Below the pieces are notes generated by a model, which searched no databases, was not told the DNA's origin, and saw only the letters and a list, made by a program, of their open reading frames with translations. A stretch of DNA of 64,000 nt from Rhizobium sp. Leaf453 (GTDB lineage: Bacteria > Pseudomonadota > Alphaproteobacteria > Rhizobiales > Rhizobiaceae). The stretch's first letter is position 1. Every line of letters starts with the position of its first letter. The stretch is taken from positions 1-64,000 of the forward strand of contig NZ_LMRG01000008.1 in assembly GCF_001425605.1 (NCBI RefSeq), read 5' to 3'. A program made the position numbers and the translations under genes. This document shows positions 37,911 to 46,831 of this stretch, piece after piece.

Positions 37911-38834
37911 TCAAGCCGCGGGCGACACCTCGCCGGCAACTTCACGGATTGTCTGCATGAGGATGGCCTGCGGCATTGAGGGCACGGCGTCGGCACGCAT
38001 GGTGAGGCCTACCGGACCCTTGGTACCACTGGTATCGATCGGCAGCGCCACCAGTTTTCCCTCAACAATATCTGCCGCCACGACTCCTTCGGAGATGATC
38101 CAGATCGCATCGGTTTCGCGCACAAAGGCGCGGCCGAAGGCATCCGAGACAGTCTCGATCTGGTTGGCCACCCCGGCAATACCGTTGGTGATCAAAAAGC
38201 TTTCCACGAAAGGACGGATGATGGAGCCGCGGGTTGGCATCAACACCGTATAGGCATCGAGCCTGGAAAAGATCGCCCCTCGAGACAACAACGGATGACC
38301 AGTGCGCACGCAGAACACCACCTTTTCCGAATAGAGGTGCTCGAAGGAAAAACCCGTCATCTTCTCCGGTGCCGCCAGTCGCCCCACGACAAGGTCGAGA
38401 TCGCCGACGCGCAACTGTTCCAGCAACACAGCGTTCTCGCCGGTGACGATCTTGATCGTCGCTCCCGTGCCCTCGGCAAGAAAGAGTTTCATCGCCTTCG
38501 GCATGATCCGGGACGAGACCGTCGGCAACGCGCCGATCCGGATCGGCGGCGCATCACCGGAGCGTGCCTGCGATACCGAATCGAAGCCCTGCCGCAGCGC
38601 CGTTAGCGCAGCGCCGGCATGTTTGAGGAAGACTTCACCATAGCGGGTGATCTTGATTCCTCGTCCATCGCGCTCGAAGACGGCGACGCCCAGAACCTCC
38701 TCCAGTTCGCGGATCGTCTTCGTGACGGCAGGTTGGCTGACATGCAGCAGATCGGCCGCCTTCATCACGCTCTTCTGGCGCGCCACCTCGACAAAGGTTT
38801 GCAGATGGCGGAACTTGATGCGGCTGTCGACCAC
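37911..38834 (-). CDS. pcaQ: LysR-family regulator of protocatechuate catabolism
   Basis: A 307-residue LTTR. The N-terminal helix-turn-helix is FRHLQTFVEVARQKSVMKAA, DLLHVSQPAVTKTIRELEEV; a periplasmic-binding-like effector domain follows. It matches the PcaQ group that activates pcaDCHGB and pcaMNVWX in Agrobacterium and Sinorhizobium with carboxymuconate-type coinducers. The start is GTG 38834 with GGAGG ten bases upstream. The gene is divergent from pcaD and its own promoter overlaps a PcaQ box, implying autoregulation. Confidence 0.93.
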   Translation of the reverse strand: MVDSRIKFRHLQTFVEVARQKSVMKAADLLHVSQPAVTKTIRELEEVLGVAVFERDGRGIKITRYGEVFLKHAGAALTALRQGFDSVSQARSGDAPPIRIGALPTVSSRIMPKAMKLFLAEGTGATIKIVTGENAVLLEQLRVGDLDLVVGRLAAPEKMTGFSFEHLYSEKVVFCVRTGHPLLSRGAIFSRLDAYTVLMPTRGSIIRPFVESFLITNGIAGVANQIETVSDAFGRAFVRETDAIWIISEGVVAADIVEGKLVALPIDTSGTKGPVGLTMRADAVPSMPQAILMQTIREVAGEVSPAA

Positions 38835-38840
38835 TGTTTC

Positions 38841-38856
38841 ATAACCTCCAAGTTAA
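38841..38856. promoter_or_regulatory. PcaQ box in the pcaQ-pcaD intergenic region
   Basis: ATAACCTCCAAGTTAA matches the published Sinorhizobium PcaQ consensus ATAACC-N4-GGTTAA with one mismatch. It begins 6 bp from the pcaQ start codon and 72 bp before pcaD, the position expected for control of both genes. Confidence 0.8.
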
Positions 38857-38928
38857 TGGAACGGCATGAAATATCATTTTACCTAACCAGATCAAGCGAT
38901 CAATCTGGAGACACGGGAGGAGATCGAC

Positions 38929-39741
38929 GTGCAATTCGCAACCGTCAACGACGTTATCCTGCATCACCAACTGATCGGCGGCCCTGCCGGAGCGCCGGTC
39001 ATCGTGTTCGCCAATTCGCTTGGAACGGATTTCCGCATCTGGCGCGATGTCGTCGTGCGCCTTGCCGGCGACTTCCCGATCATCACCTACGACAAGCGCG
39101 GGCATGGTCTCTCCGATCTCGGCCAGATGCCCTACTCGATCGACGATCATGTCCTAGATCTGGCCGCCTTGCTCGACCGGCTTGATGTGAAGGACGCCGT
39201 CATCTGCGGCCTCTCCATCGGAGGCATGATTGCGCAAGGACTGGTTGCCAAGCGTCCAGACCTCGTCAAGGCGCTTATCCTGTGCGACACGGCACACAAG
39301 ATCGGCACCGACGAAATGTGGAACGCTCGCATCGAGACCATCGAAACGAAGGGCATTGAAAGCCTCGCCGATTCTATCCTCGAACGCTGGTTTACGCCCG
39401 CCTTCCGACGTCCGGAAAATGCCGCCTATCATGGCTATCGCAACATGCTGACGCGCCAGTCTGCCATTGCCTATGCCGCCACCTGCGCCGCGGTGCGCGA
39501 TGCCGACCTGACCGAGACGACGAAGCGCATTTCCGTGCCGACGCTCTGCGTCGTTGGCGATCAGGACGGCTCGACTCCGCCCGATTTAGTGCTTTCCATG
39601 GCGAAACTCATTCCCGATGCCCGCTACGAGGTCATCAAGGACGCCGGGCATATTCCGTGCGTCGAGCAGCCGGATATTCTGACCGAGATGATCCGCGCCT
39701 TCCTTGCCACCCTACCTTCCGGAGACAAGCCACATGGCTGA
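38929..39741 (+). CDS. pcaD: 3-oxoadipate enol-lactonase
   Basis: A 270-residue alpha/beta hydrolase that opens 3-oxoadipate enol-lactone to 3-oxoadipate. The nucleophile Ser is in CGLSIGGMIAQGL, with TYDKRGHGLSD upstream and catalytic His in DAGHIPCVEQP. ALILCDTAHKIGT is typical of PcaD. The start is GTG 38929 after GGGAGGAGATCGAC. It is the first gene of pcaDCHGB. Confidence 0.94.
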   Translation: MQFATVNDVILHHQLIGGPAGAPVIVFANSLGTDFRIWRDVVVRLAGDFPIITYDKRGHGLSDLGQMPYSIDDHVLDLAALLDRLDVKDAVICGLSIGGMIAQGLVAKRPDLVKALILCDTAHKIGTDEMWNARIETIETKGIESLADSILERWFTPAFRRPENAAYHGYRNMLTRQSAIAYAATCAAVRDADLTETTKRISVPTLCVVGDQDGSTPPDLVLSMAKLIPDARYEVIKDAGHIPCVEQPDILTEMIRAFLATLPSGDKPHG

Positions 39742-40138
39742 TTCCCAAACCTTTTCCGATCGCTACCGTCAGGGCATGACGACCCGACGCGCAGTCCTGG
39801 GCGACAACCATGTCGACCGCGCCTCGTCGTCGGCGACCACCTTCGATCAACCCTTTCAGGAACTGATCACTGAAGGCGCCTGGGGCACGGTATGGTCGCG
39901 GCCGGGCTGGACGAAGCGCGAGCGCTCCATGGTGACGATCGCGCTGCTGGCCGCCCTTGGCCATGACGAGGAAGTGGCGATGCATGTGCGTGCGACCCTC
40001 AACACCGGCGCGAGTCGTGAGGATATCGCAGAGGCGCTGCTGCATGTGGCGATCTATGCCGGCGTGCCCGCCGCCAATCGTGCGTTCAAGATCGCCAAGC
40101 ACGTGTTCGAGGACATGGATGCCGGAAAGGCGGCCTGA
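39734..40138 (+). CDS. pcaC: 4-carboxymuconolactone decarboxylase
   Basis: A 134-residue AhpD-fold enzyme that decarboxylates gamma-carboxymuconolactone to the enol-lactone used by Pca[41 protein letters not shown] and [21 protein letters not shown] are the standard blocks. It overlaps the pcaD end by 8 bp, with GGAG inside the pcaD coding region. Confidence 0.95.
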   Translation: MADSQTFSDRYRQGMTTRRAVLGDNHVDRASSSATTFDQPFQELITEGAWGTVWSRPGWTKRERSMVTIALLAALGHDEEVAMHVRATLNTGASREDIAEALLHVAIYAGVPAANRAFKIAKHVFEDMDAGKAA

Positions 40139-40145
40139 GGCAGAC

Positions 40146-40895
40146 ATGACAGACCTTTCAAACAGCAAGCCCGAAACCGGTGCCTTCTTTCCCCGCGATC
40201 GTCTGTGGCATCCGCCCGGTCTGACACCCGGCTACAAGACCTCCGTGCTGCGCTCGCCGCAGAAGGCCCTGCTCTCGCTCGATGGCACGGTGTCGGAAAT
40301 CACCGGGCCGGTCTTTGGCCATTCAATCCTCGGCGAACTCGACAACGACCTCATCCACAATTTCGCAAAGTCCGGCGAAAGCGCCATCGGCGAACGACTT
40401 GTCGTGCATGGACGGGTACTGGACGAACGGGGGCGGCCCGTACCCGGCGCACTCCTGGAATTCTGGCAGGCCAATGCAGGCGGGCGGTACCGCCACAAGA
40501 AGGAGACCTATCTCGCGCCGCTCGATCCGAATTTCGGCGGCTGCGGGCGCACCATTACCGATGCGAACGGTCACTACGCATTCCGCACCGTCAAGCCCGG
40601 CCCCTACCCTTGGCCCAACGGCGTCAACGACTGGCGCCCGGCGCATATCCACTTCTCCGTCTTCGGCCACGGCTTTGCCCAGCGCCTGATCACGCAGATG
40701 TATTTCGAGGGCGACCCTATGATCTGGAAGTGTCCCATCGTGCAGACGATCCCCGACAAGGCTGCGATCGAACAACTGGTCGCAGCGCTCGACTGGGGCA
40801 ACACGATCCCAATGGATGCGCGCGCGTACAAGTTCGACATCGTCCTGCGCGGCCGCCGTTCGACGCTGTTCGAAAACCGGATGGAGGGCAACTGA
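40146..40895 (+). CDS. pcaH: Protocatechuate 3,4-dioxygenase beta subunit
   Basis: A 249-residue subunit carrying the non-haem Fe(III) site that cleaves the protocatechuate ring between the hydroxyls. Ligand tyrosines lie in [11 protein letters not shown] and [10 protein letters not shown], and the two histidines in [13 protein letters not shown]. The start is 7 bp after pcaC with GAGGCAGAC upstream. Confidence 0.95.
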   Translation: MTDLSNSKPETGAFFPRDRLWHPPGLTPGYKTSVLRSPQKALLSLDGTVSEITGPVFGHSILGELDNDLIHNFAKSGESAIGERLVVHGRVLDERGRPVPGALLEFWQANAGGRYRHKKETYLAPLDPNFGGCGRTITDANGHYAFRTVKPGPYPWPNGVNDWRPAHIHFSVFGHGFAQRLITQMYFEGDPMIWKCPIVQTIPDKAAIEQLVAALDWGNTIPMDARAYKFDIVLRGRRSTLFENRMEGN

Positions 40896-41509
40896 TGGTG
40901 CAGTCGCTCGGCTTCCTCAAGGAAAGCGCCTCCCAGACGGCGGGGCCTTATGTCCATATCGGCCTGACGCCAAATTTTGCCAGCATCGGCGGCGTCTACG
41001 AGACCGATCTCGGCGCAACCATGGTCAACGACAAGACACTTGGCCGGCGCATCACCATCAGCGGCCGCGTGCTCGATGGCACCGGCACGCCGCTGCGCGA
41101 TGCACTCATCGAGATCTGGCAGGCCGATGCGAGCGGCCTCTACAACAGCCCATCGGAACTGCGCGGCAGCGCTGACCCGAATTTTGCCGGCTGGGGCCGC
41201 TGTCCTACCCACGGCGAAACCGGCGAATACCGCTTCGAGACCATCAAACCCGGCCGCGCACCGTTCAGGGATGGTCGCCTGATGGCGCCGCATATCTCGT
41301 TCTGGATCGTCGCCCGCGGCATCAATCTCGGCCTCAACACGCGCATGTATTTCGGCGATGAGGAAACGGCCAATGCCGAAGACCCCGTGCTTGCCCGCAT
41401 CGAACACCGCATCCGCGTGCCGACGCTGATCGCGGCCGCCAACGGCGACACTTACCGTTTCGACATCCATCTCCAAGGGGAGAAAGAAACGGTGTTCTTC
41501 GATATTTAG
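40895..41509 (+). CDS. pcaG: Protocatechuate 3,4-dioxygenase alpha subunit
   Basis: A 204-residue non-metal subunit of the dioxygenase. It opens LKESASQTAGPYVHIGLTPN, as is usual for PcaG, and contains DALIEIWQADASGLYNSP and the MAPHISFWIVARGINLGLNT block that forms part of the active-site wall. The ATG overlaps the pcaH stop by one base (TGATG), so the subunits are coupled. Confidence 0.95.
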   Translation: MVQSLGFLKESASQTAGPYVHIGLTPNFASIGGVYETDLGATMVNDKTLGRRITISGRVLDGTGTPLRDALIEIWQADASGLYNSPSELRGSADPNFAGWGRCPTHGETGEYRFETIKPGRAPFRDGRLMAPHISFWIVARGINLGLNTRMYFGDEETANAEDPVLARIEHRIRVPTLIAAANGDTYRFDIHLQGEKETVFFDI

Positions 41510-41557
41510 ACACGACGCGTGGCGATTGGCCTATAGTAGGCGCGCAACCCGCAGCAT

Positions 41558-41584
41558 GGATCCTCGGGCTTGGCCTGAGGATCC
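41558..41584. repeat. REP-like rhizobial palindrome between pcaG and pcaB
   Basis: GGATCCTCGGGCTTGGCC followed by TGAGGATCC forms a stem with mismatches near the centre. Palindromes with the CCTCGGG core are spread through rhizobial genomes outside genes. It lies in the 107-bp pcaG-pcaB gap. Confidence 0.65.
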
Positions 41585-41616
41585 ACCACCGTCTGTCTTG
41601 TTGATCTGAGGGCTCC

Positions 41617-42687
41617 ATGACCGTTTCCGCCTTCGACCACCCCTATCTGTCCGGCTTCGTCGGCGACGAGGAGGTGGCGTCGTTCTTCTCGGCAGCAGCG
41701 GAGCTGGAAGCCATGCTGGCCTTTGAGGTAGCGCTGGCCAAGGCGGAGGCGATTGCGGGCGTTATCCCTGCCGATGCGGCCCACGCCATCGAGCGCGCGG
41801 CGCATCTGTTCTCGCCCGATGTGGCCAGCCTTCGCGCCGCGACGGCGCGGGACGGCGTCGTCGTGCCGGATCTCGTGCGGCAATTGCGGGTAGTCGTGGG
41901 CGAACCGCATGGACATTGCCTGCATTTCGGTGCGACCAGTCAGGATGTCATCGACAGTGGGCTGATGCTGCGGCTGTCTCGCGTCCTGGCCCTTCTGGAA
42001 GACCGGCTGGACGGGCTGATCGGCGCGCTGGCAGCTTTCTCGGTGACGTTTGGTGGACAAAGTCTGATGGCGCGCACGCGCATGCAGCCGGCCATTCCGA
42101 TTACTGTGGCCGACCGCCTCGACGCCTGGCGCCAGCCGCTGGAGCGCGTCGCCGAGCGGCTGGAAATCTTTGCATTGGAAGGGCTCTCCGTGCAGTTCGG
42201 TGGAGCGGCCGGTACACTGGAAAAGCTTGGCGACAAGGCGGCCACCGTGCGCGCCGCACTGGCCGACGAACTCGGCCTTGCCGACACGCCGCAATGGCAC
42301 AGCCAGCGCGACCGTATCGGAGAGCTTGCAGGCCTACTGGCCGCCATCACCGGCAGCCTCGGCAAGATCGGGCAGGATATCGCGCTGATGGCCGATCGCA
42401 GTGAGGAGATCGTGCTTTCCGGCGGCGGCGGTTCGTCCACCATGCCGCACAAGCAGAACCCGGTCGCCGCGGAAATACTGGTCACACTTGCCCGCTTCAA
42501 TGCCGTACAGCTTGGCGGCATGGCACAAGCCGCCGTGCACGAGCAGGAACGCTCTGGCGCTGCCTGGACGCTCGAATGGCTGATCCTGCCGCAGATGGTG
42601 GTCGCGGCGGGAACCTCGCTGCGCCTTGCCGGCGAACTTCTTGCGTCAATCCGTCAACTTGGCTCGCTCTCTGACGAAATCCAATAA
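41617..42687 (+). CDS. pcaB: 3-carboxy-cis,cis-muconate cycloisomerase
   Basis: A 356-residue member of the fumarase/aspartase superfamily that lactonises 3-carboxymuconate. The signature loop SGGGGSSTMPHKQNPVAAEI is intact, and HFGATSQDVIDSGLMLRLSR provides the second conserved region. It is about 100 residues shorter than Pseudomonas PcaB, the length usual in Rhizobiaceae. The start follows GAGGGCTCC. Its stop codon lies inside a PcaQ box that serves the next operon. Confidence 0.93.
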   Translation: MTVSAFDHPYLSGFVGDEEVASFFSAAAELEAMLAFEVALAKAEAIAGVIPADAAHAIERAAHLFSPDVASLRAATARDGVVVPDLVRQLRVVVGEPHGHCLHFGATSQDVIDSGLMLRLSRVLALLEDRLDGLIGALAAFSVTFGGQSLMARTRMQPAIPITVADRLDAWRQPLERVAERLEIFALEGLSVQFGGAAGTLEKLGDKAATVRAALADELGLADTPQWHSQRDRIGELAGLLAAITGSLGKIGQDIALMADRSEEIVLSGGGGSSTMPHKQNPVAAEILVTLARFNAVQLGGMAQAAVHEQERSGAAWTLEWLILPQMVVAAGTSLRLAGELLASIRQLGSLSDEIQ

Positions 42688-42699
42688 CCTCAGGGTTAT
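42684..42699. promoter_or_regulatory. PcaQ box before the protocatechuate importer genes
   Basis: ATAACCTCAGGGTTAT is a near-perfect palindrome matching the PcaQ consensus ATAACC-N4-GGTTAA except for the last base. It overlaps the pcaB stop codon and lies 117 bp before pcaM, so the importer can be induced separately from pcaDCHGB. Confidence 0.82.
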
Positions 42700-42816
42700 G
42701 ATATGAGGTCACTTTTTCATTTTACATCACTTTTCTATCTGCCAAGCTAATAAAGGCCTATTTGCCATTCGTAAAATGTCTGGCTGGTCGCGCGACCGGT
42801 CTTCAGGGAGGAAATC

Positions 42817-43986
42817 ATGAAGAAACTTGCGATCGCCGCGCTCGCGGCTGCGCTTATGGGCGGCGTTGCCCATGCCGATACGATCAAGGTCGGTGTCGTC
42901 GGGCCATTCTCCGGCCCCTTTGGGTTGCAGGGCAAGAATTTCAAGGCTGGTATCGACGCCTATATGGCGTTGAACGGCAATACAGTCGGTGATGACACGA
43001 TCGAGATCATTTATCGCGACATTCCCACCGCTGATCCGGCGCAATCGAAGGCCCTGTCGCAGGAACTGGTCGTCAAGGAAGGCGTGCAGTATCTTGCAGG
43101 CTTCTACTTCACTCCCGATGCGATGGCCGCAACACCGCTGCTCGAGCAGGCGAACGTACCGATGGTGGTAATGAACGCCGCGACGTCAGCCATTGTTACC
43201 AAGAGCCCCTATGTGGTGCGCACATCCTTCACCACCTGGCAGACCTCGACGCCGATCGCCAAGGTCGCCTTCGATGGTGGCACCAAGAAGGTGATTTCCG
43301 TCGTAAGCGACTATGGTCCGGGCGTCGATGCCGAAGCCGCCTTCAAGACCGGCTTCGAGGCCGCCGGCGGCCAAGTTGTCGAAGCAATCCGCATCCCGCT
43401 GCAGACCAACGACTTCTCGCCGATCATGCAGCGCATCAAGGATTCGGGTGCCGAAGGCGTCTTCGCCTTCCTGCCGTCCGGTCCGACGACGCTGGGTTTC
43501 GTGAAGGCCTTTAACGAGAACGGCCTCAAGGAGGGCATCAAGTTCTTCGCTCCCGGCGACCTGACGCAGGAATCCGACCTGCCGGCGCTGGGCGATGCGG
43601 CGCTCGGCCTGACCACGACCTTCCACTACGCCGTCTCGCATGACAGCGCCGAGAACAAGACGTTCGTCGAGGCTGCCGCCAAGGCCATCGGCAATCCGGC
43701 CGAACTTTCCTTCCCGGCCGTCGGCGCGTATGACGGCATGCATGTCATCTACAAGATGATCGAGGCAACGGGCGGCGATCAGGATGCCGCCAAGGCTGTC
43801 GAGGCCGTGAAGGGCCTTTCCTGGGAAAGCCCGCGCGGTCCGGTCACGATCGACGCTGAGAGCCGCCACATCACGCAGAACATCTACCTGCGCGAAGTCG
43901 CGAAAGCGGACGACGGGACCTACTTCAACAAGGAAATTCAGACCTTCGAGAAGCAGGGCGATCCGGGTCTGAAGGCTGCGAAGTAG
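42817..43986 (+). CDS. pcaM: Protocatechuate ABC importer solute-binding protein
   Basis: A 389-residue branched-chain-amino-acid-type binding protein. The signal peptide is MKKLAIAALAAALMGGVAHA, followed by DTIKVGVVGPFSGPFGLQG. Landmarks include AQSKALSQELVVKEGVQYLA and FSPIMQRIKDSGAEGVFAFL. Its position after a PcaQ box and pcaDCHGB matches the Sinorhizobium protocatechuate-inducible pcaMNVWX importer. GGAGGAAATC precedes the ATG. A 213-bp gap with two REP-like palindromes separates it from the permease genes. Confidence 0.9.
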   Translation: MKKLAIAALAAALMGGVAHADTIKVGVVGPFSGPFGLQGKNFKAGIDAYMALNGNTVGDDTIEIIYRDIPTADPAQSKALSQELVVKEGVQYLAGFYFTPDAMAATPLLEQANVPMVVMNAATSAIVTKSPYVVRTSFTTWQTSTPIAKVAFDGGTKKVISVVSDYGPGVDAEAAFKTGFEAAGGQVVEAIRIPLQTNDFSPIMQRIKDSGAEGVFAFLPSGPTTLGFVKAFNENGLKEGIKFFAPGDLTQESDLPALGDAALGLTTTFHYAVSHDSAENKTFVEAAAKAIGNPAELSFPAVGAYDGMHVIYKMIEATGGDQDAAKAVEAVKGLSWESPRGPVTIDAESRHITQNIYLREVAKADDGTYFNKEIQTFEKQGDPGLKAAK

Positions 43987-44018
43987 GCGAATTGCCTCGG
44001 GCGACGTCCCGGCGATGG

Positions 44019-44041
44019 ATCCTCGGGTCAAGCCCGAGGAT
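44019..44041. repeat. REP-like palindrome after pcaM, first copy
   Basis: CCTCGGGTCAAGCCCGAGG is the core of a near-perfect palindrome 33 bp after the pcaM stop. It is the exact reverse complement of the core of the copy at 44130-44150, so the two together form a BIME-like inverted pair. Confidence 0.8.
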
Positions 44042-44129
44042 GACGGAGGGGAGTAAAGCGCTTCCCCTCCATCAGCAGCGCAGCATGCGGCGGCGTCGCT
44101 GTGATACGCCGCTCTCGCTTCTTTCGTCG

Positions 44130-44150
44130 TCCTCGGGCTTGACCCGAGGA
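44130..44150. repeat. REP-like palindrome after pcaM, second copy in opposite orientation
   Basis: CCTCGGGCTTGACCCGAGG mirrors the first copy about 110 bp upstream. It ends 50 bp before the pcaN start. Transcribed together the two copies can also pair with each other. Confidence 0.8.
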
Positions 44151-44199
44151 GCCACACCCATGGCACAACACAGACGACGGGTAACATCAGGACAACAAC

Positions 44200-45063
44200 A
44201 TGCAAACGGTCTTCAGCATCGGTGTCGATGCGCTTGCTTACGGCATGGTGCTCTTCGTCATTTCCATTGGCCTTTCGGTTACGATGGGACTGATGCGGGT
44301 TGTCAACCTTGCCCACGGCGCCTTCGCCATGATCGGCGGTTATATCGCCTCCTATGCGGCGCGTGATCTCGGGCTTGCCTATGCCGTCGCGGTGATGCTC
44401 GCGGTCGCCGGCACGATCCTCATCGCCATTCCCATCGAGCGCCTGCTCTATCGCCGCATCTACGGCCAGCCGGAGCTGACGCAGGTGCTGATGACCATCG
44501 GCATCACCTTCTGCATCATCGGCATCGCCAACTATGTCTTCGGCCCGACGCTGAAGACCATTCCGACGCCGGAAACGCTGCGCGAACCCGTCAGCCTCGG
44601 CTTCCGCACCGTCTCGTCACACCGGCTTTTCGTCATCGCCTGCGGCGCGGCCGTCGCACTCGGCCTCTGGTACTTCATCGAGCGCACCGCCTTCGGGGTG
44701 AAGCTGCGCGCCGCAGTGGATAATGCCGCCATGGCCGCCGCGCTCGGCGTGCGGACCCAGGTCGTCTACGCCGTCAGTTTCGCCGTCGCCGTCGGTCTTG
44801 CTGCCTTCGGCGGCGTGGTCGGGGCCGAACTTTTGCCGATCGAGCCCTATTATGCGCTGCGCTACATGGTGACCTTCCTTGTCGTCGTCTCGGTCGGCGG
44901 GGCGGGCTCCATCCCCGGCGCGCTCGCAGCCTGCCTGCTGCTCGGCGCCATTGACACGACAGGGCGCTACCTCATGCCGGAATTCGGTGAATTCTTCTTC
45001 TATCTTGCCGTTATCGCCATCGTCTGGCTCTTTCCTCGCGGCCTTGCCGGAAGGGCGAAGTGA
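44200..45063 (+). CDS. pcaN: Protocatechuate ABC importer permease, LivH-like
   Basis: A 287-residue inner-membrane protein. GLSVTMGLMRVVNLAHGAFAMIGGYIASY near the N-terminus is diagnostic of LivH-type permeases. The coupling region has FGVKLRAAVDNAAMAAALGV, and the end reads WLFPRGLAGRAK. The start is ATG 44200 with a modest CAGGAC site. It ends in TGATG with pcaV. Confidence 0.9.
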   Translation: MQTVFSIGVDALAYGMVLFVISIGLSVTMGLMRVVNLAHGAFAMIGGYIASYAARDLGLAYAVAVMLAVAGTILIAIPIERLLYRRIYGQPELTQVLMTIGITFCIIGIANYVFGPTLKTIPTPETLREPVSLGFRTVSSHRLFVIACGAAVALGLWYFIERTAFGVKLRAAVDNAAMAAALGVRTQVVYAVSFAVAVGLAAFGGVVGAELLPIEPYYALRYMVTFLVVVSVGGAGSIPGALAACLLLGAIDTTGRYLMPEFGEFFFYLAVIAIVWLFPRGLAGRAK

Positions 45064-46070
45064 TGGCGATGTTGAGCAATTCCGACACCTTGTCCGTGAC
45101 CAGCGATCGCCGCGCGCGGTTGACGCGCGACGCAGTCGGTGTCCTCGTCATCCTTGCGCTGGGCGTTGCGGGCTATGTCCTCTTCCCGAATAACCTTGCG
45201 CTCCTGACGCGGATCACGGCGATCGCGCTGCTTGTGCTGTCGCTCGATCTCGTCACCGGCTACTGCGGTGTCGCCACGCTTGGCCATGCCGCGCTGTTCG
45301 GTGCCGGTGCCTATGGTGCCGGCATCGCGGCGGCGCATTTCGGCATCACCGACCCGGTCGCCATGCTCGCGGTCGGCATCATCGCGGGCTCTATTGCCGG
45401 CCTCATTTCCGGGGTCGTGGTACTGCGAGCACACGGCCTGCCGCAACTCGTCCTGTCCATCGCCATCATCCATCTCGCCCACGAGGCGGCCAACAAGGCC
45501 TCCGGCTGGACAGGCGGCAGCGATGGTCTCTCCGGCATCATGCCGGACGCGGTCTTCGGCGTCTGGCAATTCGATCTCTGGGGCCGTACGGCCTATGTCT
45601 TCGGCATCGTGCTGCTCGTCGTGACCTTCGTCCTGCTCCGCCAGATCGTCCGCTCGCCCTTCGGCATGCTGTGTCGCGGCATCCGGCAGGATCCGGTGCG
45701 CATCCGGGCCATGGGCGGCTCTGTGCATGGCACGCTCATTAGGATGTATATCATCTCCGGCGCGGTCGCCGGGGCAGGCGGCGCGCTCAATGCCATCTCC
45801 ACCCAGGTCGTCGGCCTCGACAGCCTGTCCTTCACGCTGTCGGCCGAAGCGCTGGTCATGCTCGTGCTCGGCGGCACCGGCTCGCTTTACGGCGCGCTGC
45901 TCGGCACCGTCACCTTCCTGTGGTTCGAGGATGTGGTTTCGGCCGCCAACCCGTTCCACTGGCTCACCATCGTCGGCGCGCTGCTGATCGCCGTCGTGCT
46001 TTTTGCGCCCAAGGGACTTTATGGCTCGCTCGCCGCATATTTCGAACGCCGCGGGAGAAAGAACCCATGA
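45063..46070 (+). CDS. pcaV: Protocatechuate ABC importer permease, LivM-like
   Basis: A 335-residue inner-membrane protein with about nine helices. LSLDLVTGYCGVATLGHAALFGAGAYGAG is the LivM hallmark and SPFGMLCRGIRQDPVRIRAMG the coupling segment. Its start overlaps the pcaN stop by one base; an in-frame GTG one codon earlier is a less likely start. Its stop overlaps pcaW by ATGA. Confidence 0.9.
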   Translation: MAMLSNSDTLSVTSDRRARLTRDAVGVLVILALGVAGYVLFPNNLALLTRITAIALLVLSLDLVTGYCGVATLGHAALFGAGAYGAGIAAAHFGITDPVAMLAVGIIAGSIAGLISGVVVLRAHGLPQLVLSIAIIHLAHEAANKASGWTGGSDGLSGIMPDAVFGVWQFDLWGRTAYVFGIVLLVVTFVLLRQIVRSPFGMLCRGIRQDPVRIRAMGGSVHGTLIRMYIISGAVAGAGGALNAISTQVVGLDSLSFTLSAEALVMLVLGGTGSLYGALLGTVTFLWFEDVVSAANPFHWLTIVGALLIAVVLFAPKGLYGSLAAYFERRGRKNP

Positions 46071-46831
46071 GCGCGATCTTCGATGTCCGGAACCTGAAGA
46101 AGACGTTCGGCGGCCTTGTCGTCACCAACGATGTATCATTGTCCATGGCACCGGGCGACCGTGTGGCGCTGATCGGTCCGAACGGCGCCGGCAAGACCAC
46201 CTTCGTCAACCTCGTCACCGGCAATATACTGCCGAACGCAGGGAGCGTCATGCTCGGCGGCCAGGATGTGACGCGCCTTGGCCCGACCGAGCGTGTACGC
46301 CGCGGCTTGGTGCGCTCGTTTCAGGTCACGCGGTTGTTTTCCGAGATGACGCCGGAAGAGCATGTGGCGCTTGCAATCCTGCAGCGCGAGGGGCGCTCGG
46401 GAAAGATGTTTGCGAGCCATCGTGCCATGCCGGATGTGATGGAGGAAGGGCATACGTTGTTGTCCCGGCTCGGCATCGCCCATCTTGCCCGCCATCGGGT
46501 CAGTGAGATCGCTTATGGCCAGCAACGTCTTCTCGAATTGTCGCTCGCCCTTGCCTTGAAGCCGAAGGTGCTGCTGCTCGACGAGCCCGCAGCCGGCGTG
46601 CCGCAAAGCGATACCGCGCGGATCGAGCAGGCGATCGCCGACCTGCCTTCCGATCTCGCCGTGCTGATGATCGAGCATGACATGGATCTCGTCTTCCGCT
46701 TCGCAAAGCGTGTCGTCGTTCTGGCGGCGGGCGAGATCATCTTTGACGGATCACCGGACGCCGTGACGAAGGATGTCCGCGTGCGCCAGGCCTATCTCGG
46801 GAGCTATGCCGATGCCCGCAGCGTCGCTTGA
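46067..46831 (+). CDS. pcaW: Protocatechuate ABC importer ATPase, LivG-like
   Basis: A 254-residue ATPase. Walker A GPNGAGKT lies near residues 38-45, and RRGLVRSFQVTRLFSEMT is typical of LivG. The signature region reads ISEIAYGQQRLLELSLAL in place of LSGGQ, and Walker B is VLLLDEPAAGVPQ. YGQQR is the usual LivG variant of the signature. The start is fixed by ATGA overlap with pcaV. Confidence 0.9.
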   Translation: MSAIFDVRNLKKTFGGLVVTNDVSLSMAPGDRVALIGPNGAGKTTFVNLVTGNILPNAGSVMLGGQDVTRLGPTERVRRGLVRSFQVTRLFSEMTPEEHVALAILQREGRSGKMFASHRAMPDVMEEGHTLLSRLGIAHLARHRVSEIAYGQQRLLELSLALALKPKVLLLDEPAAGVPQSDTARIEQAIADLPSDLAVLMIEHDMDLVFRFAKRVVVLAAGEIIFDGSPDAVTKDVRVRQAYLGSYADARSVA

